Positions 15,338 to 23,964 of a stretch of 64,000 bases of DNA are shown in pieces. How positions within the stretch are numbered: the first letter of the stretch is position 1; every line of letters begins with the position of its first letter. The notes under the pieces were generated by a model. It was not told the origin of the DNA. It did no database searches and saw nothing but the letters and a program-made list of their open reading frames with translations. This DNA comes from Hungatella effluvii. Its GTDB lineage: Bacteria > Bacillota > Clostridia > Lachnospirales > Lachnospiraceae. Both the position numbers and the translations under genes were made by a program. The stretch covers positions 186,001 through 250,000 of the forward strand of contig NZ_QJKD01000001.1 of assembly GCF_003201875.1 (NCBI RefSeq), given 5' to 3'.

Positions 15338-17581
15338 ATGATAAAGAAATTGATTGGTGGCCAGAATTATTTCAGAAAGATGCTCAGCACATGCCTGCTG
15401 GTCATCTCCGTCACAATTTTCATCCTGACGGTATTTTTTTATCAGAGATACGCGGATTCTCTCTCTAAAAATCTGTACGACGGCCAGGAAAAAAATCTGG
15501 AAAAGAGCGCCCGCACTATGAACGATCTGGTCAGTGAGATCTCACAGCTTTACAATACCGTCATCCTGGATTCCAGAGTTGTCGGCTTCAGCTCACTGAA
15601 GGAATTCGATCCGGCGGAGAACTACGCTACGTATCTGATTGTAAAGAAATTCTACAACATCAATCCATACGTAAACTCCCTATATATATACAACGCCATG
15701 GCAGACGACGCCATAACCTGCGGCTCCTACCGTTTCAACCTCGATTACTGCTGGGAGTATTTAAAAGAGGCAAAGAAGGCTTCCGTCTTCCCTTCCCCTT
15801 TGACAGGAACGTCGGAAGAGGTTCTTACCTTCGCCTATCCGGTCTATGCGGACAATTTTGATGAGCTGAGCGGAGGCATCTTCATCAATCTGGATATGAA
15901 GAAGCTCTCGGAGCACGTGCTGGGAACCGGTTCCCAGACGGGTATGGTTCTGGGGGATAATGGTATGGTTCTGCTCTCCGACTTGACGGAAGATTTTACC
16001 TCAGATCCGGAAGCCTGCGAGGCGTTCCTCGCTTGGCCCGGTCTGACAGAGGGCGAATCCGCCAGCAGCTTAAGAACCTTTCACGGAGACGATCATTTAT
16101 GCGCCTTTTACAAGGATCCCGCCCAGAATTTCACCTTTTTAAGCGGTGTCCCATACAGTGAAATCGTCGGCCCCATGAAGGTTCAGAGAAACTTGTCTCT
16201 GGCTGTGGCAGCGGCGATCTTCCTGACTGCCATTCTGCTGCAGTATATCATTACGAAACGGCTCTACCGGCCTTTGGAGGCGATTACCGAAGAGCTCCGG
16301 GATTCCAAGTACGCCGGCGGCTCTGACATGGATGAATTCTCCCTGATCCGCCACGTCTATGAAAATGCCATCGATGAAATCAGGGAGCTGGAGGAGGAAA
16401 ATGCCTTCTATCAGCCCCGCATGAAATCTGACTTAATCCGTGGTCTGGTTTTGGGAAACCGCGATATCGCCCAAACGAAGGAGCTTCTGGAAAAGAATGG
16501 ATGGGAGATTCCCTTTGACGGAATGTTTTTAGCCTGTTTTTTCATAGAGAACAGTGACAGCAGCGATCTCCTTGCTCCCATTGTGCAGACCAGGATCAGC
16601 CAGCATCTTCACGAAACCTTAAGCCCTCTCTTCTACACAGAATGTGTTCCCGTCGCCTCTGACCAGGTCATCTGTCTGATTAATACCATAGAGGACATTC
16701 CCATCACCTTCGATGAACTGGTACGGCTTCTGGAAGCGGCTAAGGACCAACTGCTTACAGACAACCATCTGGTTTTAACAATCAGTCTCGACGGCGTGAC
16801 CAGTGGAATTGATGATTTGAACCGTGTGTACCGGCGCGTATTGGAGCTTAAGAACTACCGTTTCGTGCTTGGTACCAATCAGATTATCTATCCGGGGCGC
16901 GTGATGGAACTGATGCCGGAATACATGACGTATCCCGATAAGCTGGCCGATGAGATTCTCGCCTGCATGCTGCACGGAAAACAAAAGGAATTCACGGAAA
17001 ATGTTCAGGAGTTTCTTTCTATTTTAAAGCAGTATTCCTATCAGCCCGCCTCCCTGCTGTTTAACCGGCTGTACTTAGACCTCCTGTTCCAGATGCAGAA
17101 ATTAAACGCTCCCGACAAGGACTCCTATTTATCTGCCGAGACGCTCCACACTCCTGCCACTCTGACGGAAGGGGCCGGCGTCCTCCTGACCATCTTTGAA
17201 TGGTACCAGGAACGGAAGGCCGCAGCCGAACAGTTAAAGGACAACAAGCATTTTGAACGGATTGAGGAAAGCAGAAAGTACATTGAAGAGCACTATAATG
17301 ATTACAACTTAAGCGCCGGAATGGTGGCCGAGTACTTAGGCTATTCCACCAATTACTTTTCCAGAATCTTTAAGTCCATCACCGGCTTTTATATCAATGA
17401 CTACATACGCCAGATCCGCATCGTTAAGGCTCAGGAGCTTCTGATGAACAGCGATATGACCATCACCACCATCGCCGAGGCAACCGGATTCTCCAATCCG
17501 AACTACTTTTATTCCATATTCAAAAAAGAGACAGGACTGACGCCGGCCGCATATAGGAATGCGGGGCAGAGGAATGGGTAA
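15338..17581 (+). CDS. Membrane-bound AraC-family regulator with extracytoplasmic sensor (YesN/YtdP-like)
   Basis: This 747 aa one-component regulator has TM1 at about 15-37, an extracytoplasmic Cache-like region (about 40-280), TM2 at about 285-305, a short linker, a central cytoplasmic region and a C-terminal AraC helix-turn-helix pair (about 640-745). The second helix-turn-helix reads TITTIAEATGFSNPNYFYSIFKKET, cut here for length (whole motif about 706-732). Such proteins sense an outside sugar or binding protein and activate the adjacent LplBC-type transporter (family knowledge). The gene is divergent from that transporter. The ribosome site GGGG is weak. No clear terminator follows; the next element is the toxin promoter at 17635. 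Confidence 0.9.
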   Translation: MIKKLIGGQNYFRKMLSTCLLVISVTIFILTVFFYQRYADSLSKNLYDGQEKNLEKSARTMNDLVSEISQLYNTVILDSRVVGFSSLKEFDPAENYATYLIVKKFYNINPYVNSLYIYNAMADDAITCGSYRFNLDYCWEYLKEAKKASVFPSPLTGTSEEVLTFAYPVYADNFDELSGGIFINLDMKKLSEHVLGTGSQTGMVLGDNGMVLLSDLTEDFTSDPEACEAFLAWPGLTEGESASSLRTFHGDDHLCAFYKDPAQNFTFLSGVPYSEIVGPMKVQRNLSLAVAAAIFLTAILLQYIITKRLYRPLEAITEELRDSKYAGGSDMDEFSLIRHVYENAIDEIRELEEENAFYQPRMKSDLIRGLVLGNRDIAQTKELLEKNGWEIPFDGMFLACFFIENSDSSDLLAPIVQTRISQHLHETLSPLFYTECVPVASDQVICLINTIEDIPITFDELVRLLEAAKDQLLTDNHLVLTISLDGVTSGIDDLNRVYRRVLELKNYRFVLGTNQIIYPGRVMELMPEYMTYPDKLADEILACMLHGKQKEFTENVQEFLSILKQYSYQPASLLFNRLYLDLLFQMQKLNAPDKDSYLSAETLHTPATLTEGAGVLLTIFEWYQERKAAAEQLKDNKHFERIEESRKYIEEHYNDYNLSAGMVAEYLGYSTNYFSRIFKSITGFYINDYIRQIRIVKAQELLMNSDMTITTIAEATGFSNPNYFYSIFKKETGLTPAAYRNAGQRNG

Positions 17582-17634
17582 GGATTGGGGATGTGGAGGA
17601 TGGGAATTATCGAATTTTTCACTCTATTTTCATG

Positions 17635-17663
17635 TTGTATTTACTCTCATGCGATGTTATAAT
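17635..17663 (+). promoter_or_regulatory. Promoter of the small holin-like toxin
   Basis: TTGTAT (17635-17640), an exact 17-nt spacer and TATAAT (17658-17663). The transcript would have a leader of about 70 nt before the toxin ATG. Confidence 0.7.
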
Positions 17664-17742
17664 ATTTTTGTATAATTGATTATAGAAGTCAGAGGATAGT
17701 CTGATGGTTTCCTTCGGAAATAACCGCAGGAGGACATGTAAT

Positions 17743-17826
17743 ATGAATACACTTGAAGTGTTGACATTAGTGCTGGTGATCTTTGCCGCACTGACTTACA
17801 TAGAAAATCATCAGAAAAGAAAATAG
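17743..17826 (+). CDS. Putative holin-like type I toxin, 27 aa
   Basis: The reading frame ATG 17743 to TAG 17826 encodes one hydrophobic helix (LEVLTLVLVIFAALTYI) with a charged C-terminus HQKRK. This is the pattern of the small 'putative holin-like toxin' family, whose members insert in the membrane and are held silent by an antisense RNA. A strong GCAGGAGG lies about 9 nt upstream. The gene has its own promoter (17635) and a terminator at 17941-17975. On the opposite strand a promoter at 17931-17959 faces it. The peptide family is recognised by pattern; toxicity is inferred. Confidence 0.75.
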   Translation: MNTLEVLTLVLVIFAALTYIENHQKRK

Positions 17827-17925
17827 CTATCCTCTACTCGCAATAGAGGATAGCTCATAACTATAAATTATGCACTTATCCGAAGCGCAATCATCAGACC
17901 AGAAATTGTCTTTTGATTACTTCTA
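17825..17925 (-). ncRNA. Predicted antisense RNA antitoxin
   Basis: The minus-strand promoter at 17931-17959 would start an RNA near 17925 that runs back over the 3' untranslated part of the toxin mRNA. It ends at the hairpin AGCTATCCTCTA/TAGAGGATAGCT (17825-17855), which is followed by ATTTTCTTTT only on this strand. The ~100-nt RNA overlaps the toxin stop codon and the whole 3' region, like TxpA/RatA-type convergent pairs. This is inferred from signals only. Confidence 0.6.
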
Positions 17926-17930
17926 AGTAA

Positions 17931-17959
17931 ATTATACACTGGGTACTTGTTTTTTTCAA
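17931..17959 (-). promoter_or_regulatory. Promoter of the antisense RNA
   Basis: On the minus strand, TTGAAA (17959-17954), a 17-nt spacer and TATAAT (17936-17931). The -35 lies inside the plus-strand terminator stem and loop. Confidence 0.7.
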
Positions 17960-17975
17960 GTACCCTTTTATATTT
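17941..17975 (+). terminator. Terminator of the toxin mRNA
   Basis: GGGTACTTG (17941-17949), a T-rich loop, CAAGTACCC (17957-17965), then TTTTATATTTTT. It is active in the plus direction; the reverse has no good T-run. Confidence 0.85.
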
Positions 17976-18111
17976 TTCTCAATCATATTCAAAAAATTAA
18001 TACTCATCACAGCCAAAATCCATGATAGTAGTCTCCCCCAAAGTATGGTACAATAAAAAATCCTATCCTTCCGCATCACAATAAAGCCTTTTCCCTCCAT
18101 CACTCCGCATC

Positions 18112-19647
18112 TCACCCGTTCTTCACCCGTTTCCTGTAATTGGAAGGCGTCTCTCCGTAAATTCTGGAAAACAGCTCCGAAAAGGCTCTGCTGTCCCGAA
18201 AGCCAACTTCCGACGCTATATCCGCAGTTTTTTTATCGGTGGATACCAGCAGGTTGATCGCATGTTTCATCCGCACCTTATTTAAGTAATCCTTAAAATT
18301 CTCTCCGGAATTTTTCTTAAAAAAGCTGCTGAAATAGTAGGGATTCATATGTATTTCTCCGGCCAGCACCTCCAGTGTCAGGTTCTCGCTGTAATGCCTC
18401 TCAATATACTCTCTGGCATGGATAATATCCTTTTTCTCACTGCTCACGACCGCCTTTTTTATCCGCTCCTTATACTCCTTAAAGTATCCTTCAAACAGGC
18501 CCGTAAGGCATTCATAGGACTCGCTCTGCCTCGCCTGCTCCAGAATATCCTTAAACTCCACGGGCATTCCATCAATGCCCATGGTTTCAAACCGTTCCTC
18601 TATGATACGAATCGTGCTTCCGTAGTGGAAGCAGGCGTCGTCCCTTCTTCCCTCCGAAATCAGGCACACCAGACGACGGAAACGGGCGGCCGCATCCGTA
18701 AACGCCTTTTCATCCTGGGCCACCATCCCTTCGATCAGCTGATTTCTCACTTCCCGGATCTCATCGAGTGTGGCGGGCTTCTTAAAAACCGGCTCCCCGG
18801 CATGCAGAACCGGAACCTTAATCTGGCTGCTGAAATAGAAATATCCCGTCATGGACAGACACTCTTCATACGCCCTCGGTATCTCCCCCATGGAGTCGAC
18901 CGGATTACCAACAATAAAACCAAGCTGGCAGCGCGGAATGTGGAGCTGCACCTCTGCTGCCTCCAGGATGGAATCGAGTGTTCTTCCCGTCTCCTCCTTC
19001 TCCGGATTCTTGAGCACCATAACAATGTGGCCATTTTTTAAGAAAACAATCCCCATCTGCCGTTTTTCCAGATATTGCTCCAGAAAGCTCAATACCGAAA
19101 ACTGAATCAGCCTTCGCTCCTGTTTCCCGGTCTGTCTGCTGTAGAGAATTTCCGTCAGGATCGGTAAATATCTGCACTCTTCCACTTCCACCAGCTTATC
19201 GTACGCCGCCGCTGGCCCCTCTTCCTCCGGGCAATCCGGGTGCTCCGGGCTGCCGCCTTCGCCATCTGCATCATTTTTCAGCATGGTGATGCATTTCTCC
19301 AGCGTCTCCACCAGTTCTTCGCGGATAACGGGCTTCAGCAGATAGTTCACGGCGCCGTACGTCAGAGCATCCTTGGCATACTGAAAATCCTGGAACCCGC
19401 TGACGAAGATCACCTTTGTCTCAATCCCCAGCGTCTTCAGTTCTTTTAAAACCTCGATTCCCGTCTTCTTCGGCATATAGATATCGAGAAGCGCAATATC
19501 CGGTTTTTCTGTGAGAATCCCATCGAACGCAGATTTCCCGTCTTCGTATTCCCCCACGATCTCGATGCCCAGACGGTTAAAATCCACAAGCTTCTGAATT
19601 CCTCTTATGATCACGGGCTCATCGTCCGCCAGAATCATTTTTATCAT
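18112..19647 (-). CDS. Response regulator, YesN-type (receiver plus AraC helix-turn-helix)
   Basis: Cytoplasmic DNA-binding response regulator, about 511 aa. The receiver domain (about 1-125) has the acidic pair ADDEP and the phosphoacceptor Asp in ALLDIYMPKKTG (about D55). A long middle region follows. The C-terminal AraC domain (about 410-510) includes TADIASEVGFRDSRAFSELF and ends NYRKRVKNG. The start is ATG 19647, overlapping the kinase stop by ATGA, so the pair is translationally coupled. The upstream ATG at 19671 lies inside the kinase gene. It is downstream of the kinase in one operon and probably controls the transporter at 22.1-25.4 kb. Confidence 0.93.
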   Translation of the reverse strand: MIKMILADDEPVIIRGIQKLVDFNRLGIEIVGEYEDGKSAFDGILTEKPDIALLDIYMPKKTGIEVLKELKTLGIETKVIFVSGFQDFQYAKDALTYGAVNYLLKPVIREELVETLEKCITMLKNDADGEGGSPEHPDCPEEEGPAAAYDKLVEVEECRYLPILTEILYSRQTGKQERRLIQFSVLSFLEQYLEKRQMGIVFLKNGHIVMVLKNPEKEETGRTLDSILEAAEVQLHIPRCQLGFIVGNPVDSMGEIPRAYEECLSMTGYFYFSSQIKVPVLHAGEPVFKKPATLDEIREVRNQLIEGMVAQDEKAFTDAAARFRRLVCLISEGRRDDACFHYGSTIRIIEERFETMGIDGMPVEFKDILEQARQSESYECLTGLFEGYFKEYKERIKKAVVSSEKKDIIHAREYIERHYSENLTLEVLAGEIHMNPYYFSSFFKKNSGENFKDYLNKVRMKHAINLLVSTDKKTADIASEVGFRDSRAFSELFSRIYGETPSNYRKRVKNG

Positions 19648-21479
19648 TCCTCTTCTCCCCCTTCTTTCCACGGCATGATAATCCGAACCATGGTTCCGAC
19701 TCCGGGCGTGCTGGTGATTTCAATTCCGTACGCCTCTCCGTATAAATACCGCACGCGGTCGTGCACATTTTTCAGGCCGATACTCTGCCAGTTGTGTTCA
19801 TTTTTAATCCCCGGCTCATTCCCCTCCAGAAGCAGCTTTAGCTGTTCCAGTTCCCCGGTGCTCATACCGGCGCCATTGTCCATGACCGAGATTTCCATGC
19901 GGTGCTCCACATGCTCCGCCTCGATCATCACATGTCCGGACCCGTCCTTCGGTTTGATTCCATGGACATAGGCATTCTCCACGATCGGCTGCAGAATCAG
20001 CTTGGGGACGTGAACCTCACTGAGTCCGTTTAAATCCGCGGTAAAATGGACTTTCCCCTTGATCCGGCAGTTTAACAGATAGACATACTGCCTTGTGATC
20101 TCCACCTCTTTTTCCAGCGGCACCATGTCCTGCATGGGGCCAATCATATAGTGGATCTGGCTGGACAGCGCCTCGATCATCTCAGATACGACCGTATCAT
20201 CCTTGTCCAGCGCCGTCATCCGGATAATTTCCAGCGTATTATAGAGGAAATGCGGATAAATCTGGGATTTCAGCGCCGTCATCTCCGCCTCCGCCTGCTT
20301 CATATGTGCCACATAGGACTGATTGATATAACTCTCCAGCTCCTTCGACATCTGATTGAACCGCTTCGACAGCACCCCAATCTCATCCCCCGAGGTTACA
20401 GGGAGGCGAACCTGAAAGTTACCGGTCTCAATCTCCGACATCTGTTCCATCATATTCCGAATCGGCTTTGTCAGACGCCTGGAAAACCACACCGAACCGC
20501 CCAGCAGCGCCGCCAGAGAGGCCCCGATGAACACATACATCATCGTCTGCATACGTCTGATCTTCTCATAGGCGGTCGCCGTCTTCATCGTAATAATCAC
20601 CTTCAGCCCGCTGGCATTATACGGTGTATCCACGACGAACTCTTCCTTCGTCTCCTCAAACCGGACTCCCTCCGACGTCAGATTTTTCCCGATCAGCGAC
20701 TCATCACTGCTGTAATAGCAATTATTTTCCCGATCGCACACATAGACCTGGTCCCTTGCATTTAGATTCAAATTCTTAAACGCCGCCTCCATCCGCTCTA
20801 AATCCACATCGATAAACAGCGTACCGACATACTCATAATTCCCTACTGCCCCCGATAAATCAAAGTAATTCCTGGCCAGTGTAAAGACCCAGGAATCCTG
20901 CATACGAAAATAATCGTTCTTATGAGTCAGAATCAGCATCAGATTCTTACTGTTCCGATCCAGTCCATCAAGCCCCATCCTGGCGTTAAACACCATCTCT
21001 TCCTCCGAAGGTATATTCCTCCGCGACCGGTGAAACGCCAGCTTCTCCCCCCGAATCCCCTCTCCAGCAAAATGAGTCCCGGAAATATAACTGTCCACCG
21101 CCTGGACATTTCCCAGAAACACCATCATGCTTTTATACCGGTTGGCCTCCATATACTCCGGATCCTCACCAATCCCATAGATAATCCGTCTCAGATTATC
21201 ATACGACATATAATTAAACTGAAACTCCCCCTCGCTGGAATAATTATAATAATAAGGCATCTTCGACACCCCATTATAGCTCTCCATCATATCAGCCAGC
21301 GACTCACTCACATAAGACGCCGCCTGAACGTAATTACTCCTCAAAGAATTACCATACTCCTTAAACATCCGGTTTACGATCACCGTCGAGAGAAAAAGCA
21401 TGGGAATTAACCCCAGCGTAATAATAACGAGACAGAATTTCTGATACAGGCTCAAATTCCTTTTCCAGCGCTTCTTCAT
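19644..21479 (-). CDS. Sensor histidine kinase, YesM-type
   Basis: Membrane sensor kinase of 611 aa. TM1 lies at about 12-33, an extracytoplasmic Cache-like domain at about 40-300 and TM2 at about 312-332. A HAMP domain (TKPIRNMMEQMSEIETGNFQ) follows, then a His_kinase domain with the phosphorylated His in LKSQIYPHFLYNTLE (about 425) and a HATPase domain with N and G boxes QPIVENAYVHG and DNGAGMS. The ribosome site is GGGGGAGG. It partners with the response regulator that overlaps its stop. In this family the kinase senses extracellular oligosaccharide, often through a transporter lipoprotein (family knowledge). Confidence 0.93.
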   Translation of the reverse strand: MKKRWKRNLSLYQKFCLVIITLGLIPMLFLSTVIVNRMFKEYGNSLRSNYVQAASYVSESLADMMESYNGVSKMPYYYNYSSEGEFQFNYMSYDNLRRIIYGIGEDPEYMEANRYKSMMVFLGNVQAVDSYISGTHFAGEGIRGEKLAFHRSRRNIPSEEEMVFNARMGLDGLDRNSKNLMLILTHKNDYFRMQDSWVFTLARNYFDLSGAVGNYEYVGTLFIDVDLERMEAAFKNLNLNARDQVYVCDRENNCYYSSDESLIGKNLTSEGVRFEETKEEFVVDTPYNASGLKVIITMKTATAYEKIRRMQTMMYVFIGASLAALLGGSVWFSRRLTKPIRNMMEQMSEIETGNFQVRLPVTSGDEIGVLSKRFNQMSKELESYINQSYVAHMKQAEAEMTALKSQIYPHFLYNTLEIIRMTALDKDDTVVSEMIEALSSQIHYMIGPMQDMVPLEKEVEITRQYVYLLNCRIKGKVHFTADLNGLSEVHVPKLILQPIVENAYVHGIKPKDGSGHVMIEAEHVEHRMEISVMDNGAGMSTGELEQLKLLLEGNEPGIKNEHNWQSIGLKNVHDRVRYLYGEAYGIEITSTPGVGTMVRIIMPWKEGGEEE

Positions 21480-21626
21480 ACTATTTCCTCCCCCTTACTC
21501 CCCAAAACTATTACCCACCATTATACCATACATTCCATTTAACCTCAATTTCCACCCCATCTTCCGCCCTTCCCTCCTCTCGCAGCCAGTACACAGCCCT
21601 TCTCACCTCACGCAGCCAGTACACAG

Positions 21627-22079
21627 CCCCAGCGCTTGCGGAGAGCCCGGGGACGGCAGGAGCAGAAGATTCAGCAGCTTCCTTTTCCGAGGTACGCAGG
21701 ACCTTAAGCAGGAAGGCAGGAAAAAAGGGTGGTGAAAGCAGGCCTCAAAGCCTGCTTTCAAGCGCACACGGAGGAAAAATCCTTCAGGATTTCTTCCGTA
21801 GTTTGCGCGATCCGCCCTTTTTTCCTGTCTTCCTGCTTTAGAGCGTGTTTGAAAATTCATTCCTGCCATCTGCACGCCCCACTTTGCGGCATATTTACCC
21901 CTCATTCGGTCAACGTAGCCCACTACGCTTCCCTCATTCGGGGAAAATCTCCCACAAAGTGTGACGCACATCTGTCAGAAAGCAATTTTCAAACACGCTC
22001 TGGTTCCTGCCACCGAGGAAACAAGAAGCAGCTGAATCTTCTGCTCCTGCCGTCCCCGGGCGCTCCGCAAGCGTTGGGG
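21627..22079. repeat. Nested palindromic repeat 2 (outer arms enclosing two inner palindromes)
   Basis: The outer arms at 21627-21703 and 22003-22079 are inverse complements over most of about 77 bp (for example CTTGCGGAG, GGGGACGGCAGGAGCAGAAG, ATTCAGC). Between them lie two separate palindromes: 21704-21839, itself branched, and 21840-22001. The DNA or RNA could form a cross- or cloverleaf-like structure. It begins 16 nt behind the stop codon of the MalG-like permease and lies before the kinase gene. No protein gene is seen in 21480-22095. Confidence 0.88.
21840..22001. mobile_element. MITE-like palindromic element, ~162 bp
   Basis: The ends are AGAGCGTGTTTGAAAATT and its inverse complement. 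The two halves match along most of their length up to a centre at CGTAGCCCACTACG. No coding capacity. This looks like a miniature inverted-repeat element inserted in a larger palindrome. The target duplication is not clear. Confidence 0.65.
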
Positions 22080-22095
22080 CGTACCCCCTGGCACA

Positions 22096-22950
22096 TTACC
22101 CTTTTGCAGCCCCCGCCGTAATCCCCTTCACAAAATACTTCTGCAGCAGCACAAAGATAATGAGTGCCGGAATGATGGAACAAACCGTACCTGCAAACAC
22201 AATATCCCACCGCGCCGTATACTGACCGACAAAGGAGTATACCTCAACCGTAATCGTTTTCGCCCGGTCTGAAGGAAGAACGAGATACGGCATTAAAAAG
22301 TCATTCCAGATACCGAGTCCGTTTAACACCACCATGGAAGCAGTACACGGTCCAAGAAGAGGAAATGTCACCTTCCAGAATGTCTGGAACGGATTGCACC
22401 CATCGATCTGGGCCGCCTCCTCGATCTCTAAAGGCACTCCCTTTAAAAAGCTGCAGTACAGCAGGGAGCCGAAGGCCACTGAGCCTGAGATATAACAGGC
22501 GATGGGGCCTGCCAGATTGCCGAACAGTCCGAACATCTTCATCTCTTTAAACAACGGAAACATATAGAGATGAAACGGAATCATCATGCCTGCCAGAAAG
22601 TATGTATAGATAAATATAGTCGTCCTCGTCCTGCGCCGCTCCATCGCATAGGCCGCCATGGGAACGATAAAGACAATCAGCACTTCGGATACCAGCGTTA
22701 AAACCACACTGTGGAAAATGGCAGTCACAAAATCCGACTGGGCAAATAAATCCTGAAAGTTCTTTAAGTACAGCGTAGTTGGCAGAGACATGGGATTCTT
22801 CAGGATTTCGCCGTTGCTCTTAAATGCGGATATAATCGCAAAGAATACGGGAGCCAGGAACAGAACGGCCAGTATAATCGTCGCGGCAAAGAGAATACCG
22901 TTTCCCGGGCGTACTTTCCGTCTGCTGGCTTTAATTCCTACTTCTTTCAT
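22096..22950 (-). CDS. Carbohydrate ABC transporter permease, MalG-like
   Basis: Second membrane subunit (284 aa, six spans) of the third sugar importer. The coupling loop is EEAAQIDGCNPFQTFWKVTF and the C-terminus is LQKYFVKGITAGAAKG. The start at 22950 overlaps the stop of the MalF-like gene by one base, giving tight coupling. It is followed 16 nt later by the nested palindrome, then by the YesM/YesN genes in the same direction, so those regulators could be read through from this operon or have their own promoter. The sequence is of the MalFG kind, distinct from the LplBC kind at 13-15 kb. Confidence 0.93.
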   Translation of the reverse strand: MKEVGIKASRRKVRPGNGILFAATIILAVLFLAPVFFAIISAFKSNGEILKNPMSLPTTLYLKNFQDLFAQSDFVTAIFHSVVLTLVSEVLIVFIVPMAAYAMERRRTRTTIFIYTYFLAGMMIPFHLYMFPLFKEMKMFGLFGNLAGPIACYISGSVAFGSLLYCSFLKGVPLEIEEAAQIDGCNPFQTFWKVTFPLLGPCTASMVVLNGLGIWNDFLMPYLVLPSDRAKTITVEVYSFVGQYTARWDIVFAGTVCSIIPALIIFVLLQKYFVKGITAGAAKG

Positions 22951-23837
22951 TATAACTGCACCTCCCTGCGTTTTAGAATACTCTGCTGGATCGCGTTGAG
23001 AATCAGAATAATAAACAGGAGCACGATGCCGACCGCCGTTCCGAAGCCCTGCCGGCCTTCATTAAAGCCCACCTTATACAGCAGGTACACGATGGTCTCT
23101 GTCGTAAATCCGGGACCGCCGTCCGTCATGACGGAGATCTGATCGAACACCTTCAGACCGTTGATCAGGGAAAGTGTCAGATTGATGGTAAATGCACCGG
23201 AGATCAGAGGCAGTGTGATTGCCTTGAAACGCTGAAGCGGTGAGGCGCCGTCGATAGCCGCCGCCTCCACCACATCGGTGGGTACACTCTGCAGCGAGGC
23301 CAGGTAGATAATCATGTAGTAACCAGCGCCTTTCCACACCAGCACGACACCGACCATGATCAGAGCCAGCTTCGGATTCCCCAGCCAGTCCTGGCAATAC
23401 TCGCCCATTCCCAGCGAACGGAATATCGTATTGACCGCTCCGAAATTGTAGTTGTACATGATCTTCCAGATAAAGCCCGACACGATGCCGCTGATCAGTA
23501 CGGGAACGTAGAAAGCGCTCCGGAAGAAATTCTTTCCCCATCTCACATTATCCACGATCAGCGCCAGGATTAACGCCATGCTGTTTTCCAGAATCGATAT
23601 GAACGCGGTAAGAATCACCGTATTCTTCAGTGCATTTCCAAAACGGGCGCTGGTAAAAATCTCTTTGTAGTTTGCCAGCCCGACAAACTTGACGACCGGA
23701 TTCAGTCCGTCCCATGAGGTAAAGCTGTAATAAACGCTGGCAATCGTCGGCACGATAATAAACAGCGTAAAAAACAGGAAAGCCGGTGCGATAAATCCCA
23801 TTGATACGAAATCAATCTTTACTTTTTTCTTTCCCAT
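22950..23837 (-). CDS. Carbohydrate ABC transporter permease, MalF-like
   Basis: First membrane subunit of the importer (295 aa, six spans). The EAA loop is VEAAAIDGASPLQRFKAITL, with the characteristic TDGGPGFTTETIVYLLY stretch before the last helices. The start at 23837 has a GGGATGGGGA ribosome site. It follows the binding-protein gene by 127 nt and overlaps the MalG-like gene. Confidence 0.93.
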   Translation of the reverse strand: MGKKKVKIDFVSMGFIAPAFLFFTLFIIVPTIASVYYSFTSWDGLNPVVKFVGLANYKEIFTSARFGNALKNTVILTAFISILENSMALILALIVDNVRWGKNFFRSAFYVPVLISGIVSGFIWKIMYNYNFGAVNTIFRSLGMGEYCQDWLGNPKLALIMVGVVLVWKGAGYYMIIYLASLQSVPTDVVEAAAIDGASPLQRFKAITLPLISGAFTINLTLSLINGLKVFDQISVMTDGGPGFTTETIVYLLYKVGFNEGRQGFGTAVGIVLLFIILILNAIQQSILKRREVQL

Positions 23838-23964
23838 CTGTCCCCATCCCCTTTCCTTTTCTTATCTAAGGGGCTGTTAGAGAACCATTCCGGCTCTGTA
23901 ACAACCCCTTTTCCATCAGTTTCCTGTTATGTTCCGCAAAGCATCATTTTCGCGGAGCATATCT

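Noticed and set aside
17894..18115. 73-codon minus-strand frame across the toxin terminator
   Set aside because: It covers the terminator and the antisense promoter, has no good ribosome site and no family likeness.
21480..22095. Protein genes in the long gap between kinase and permease (frames of 60-130 codons on both strands)
   Set aside because: The frames are products of palindromes and are open on both strands symmetrically; no start signals.
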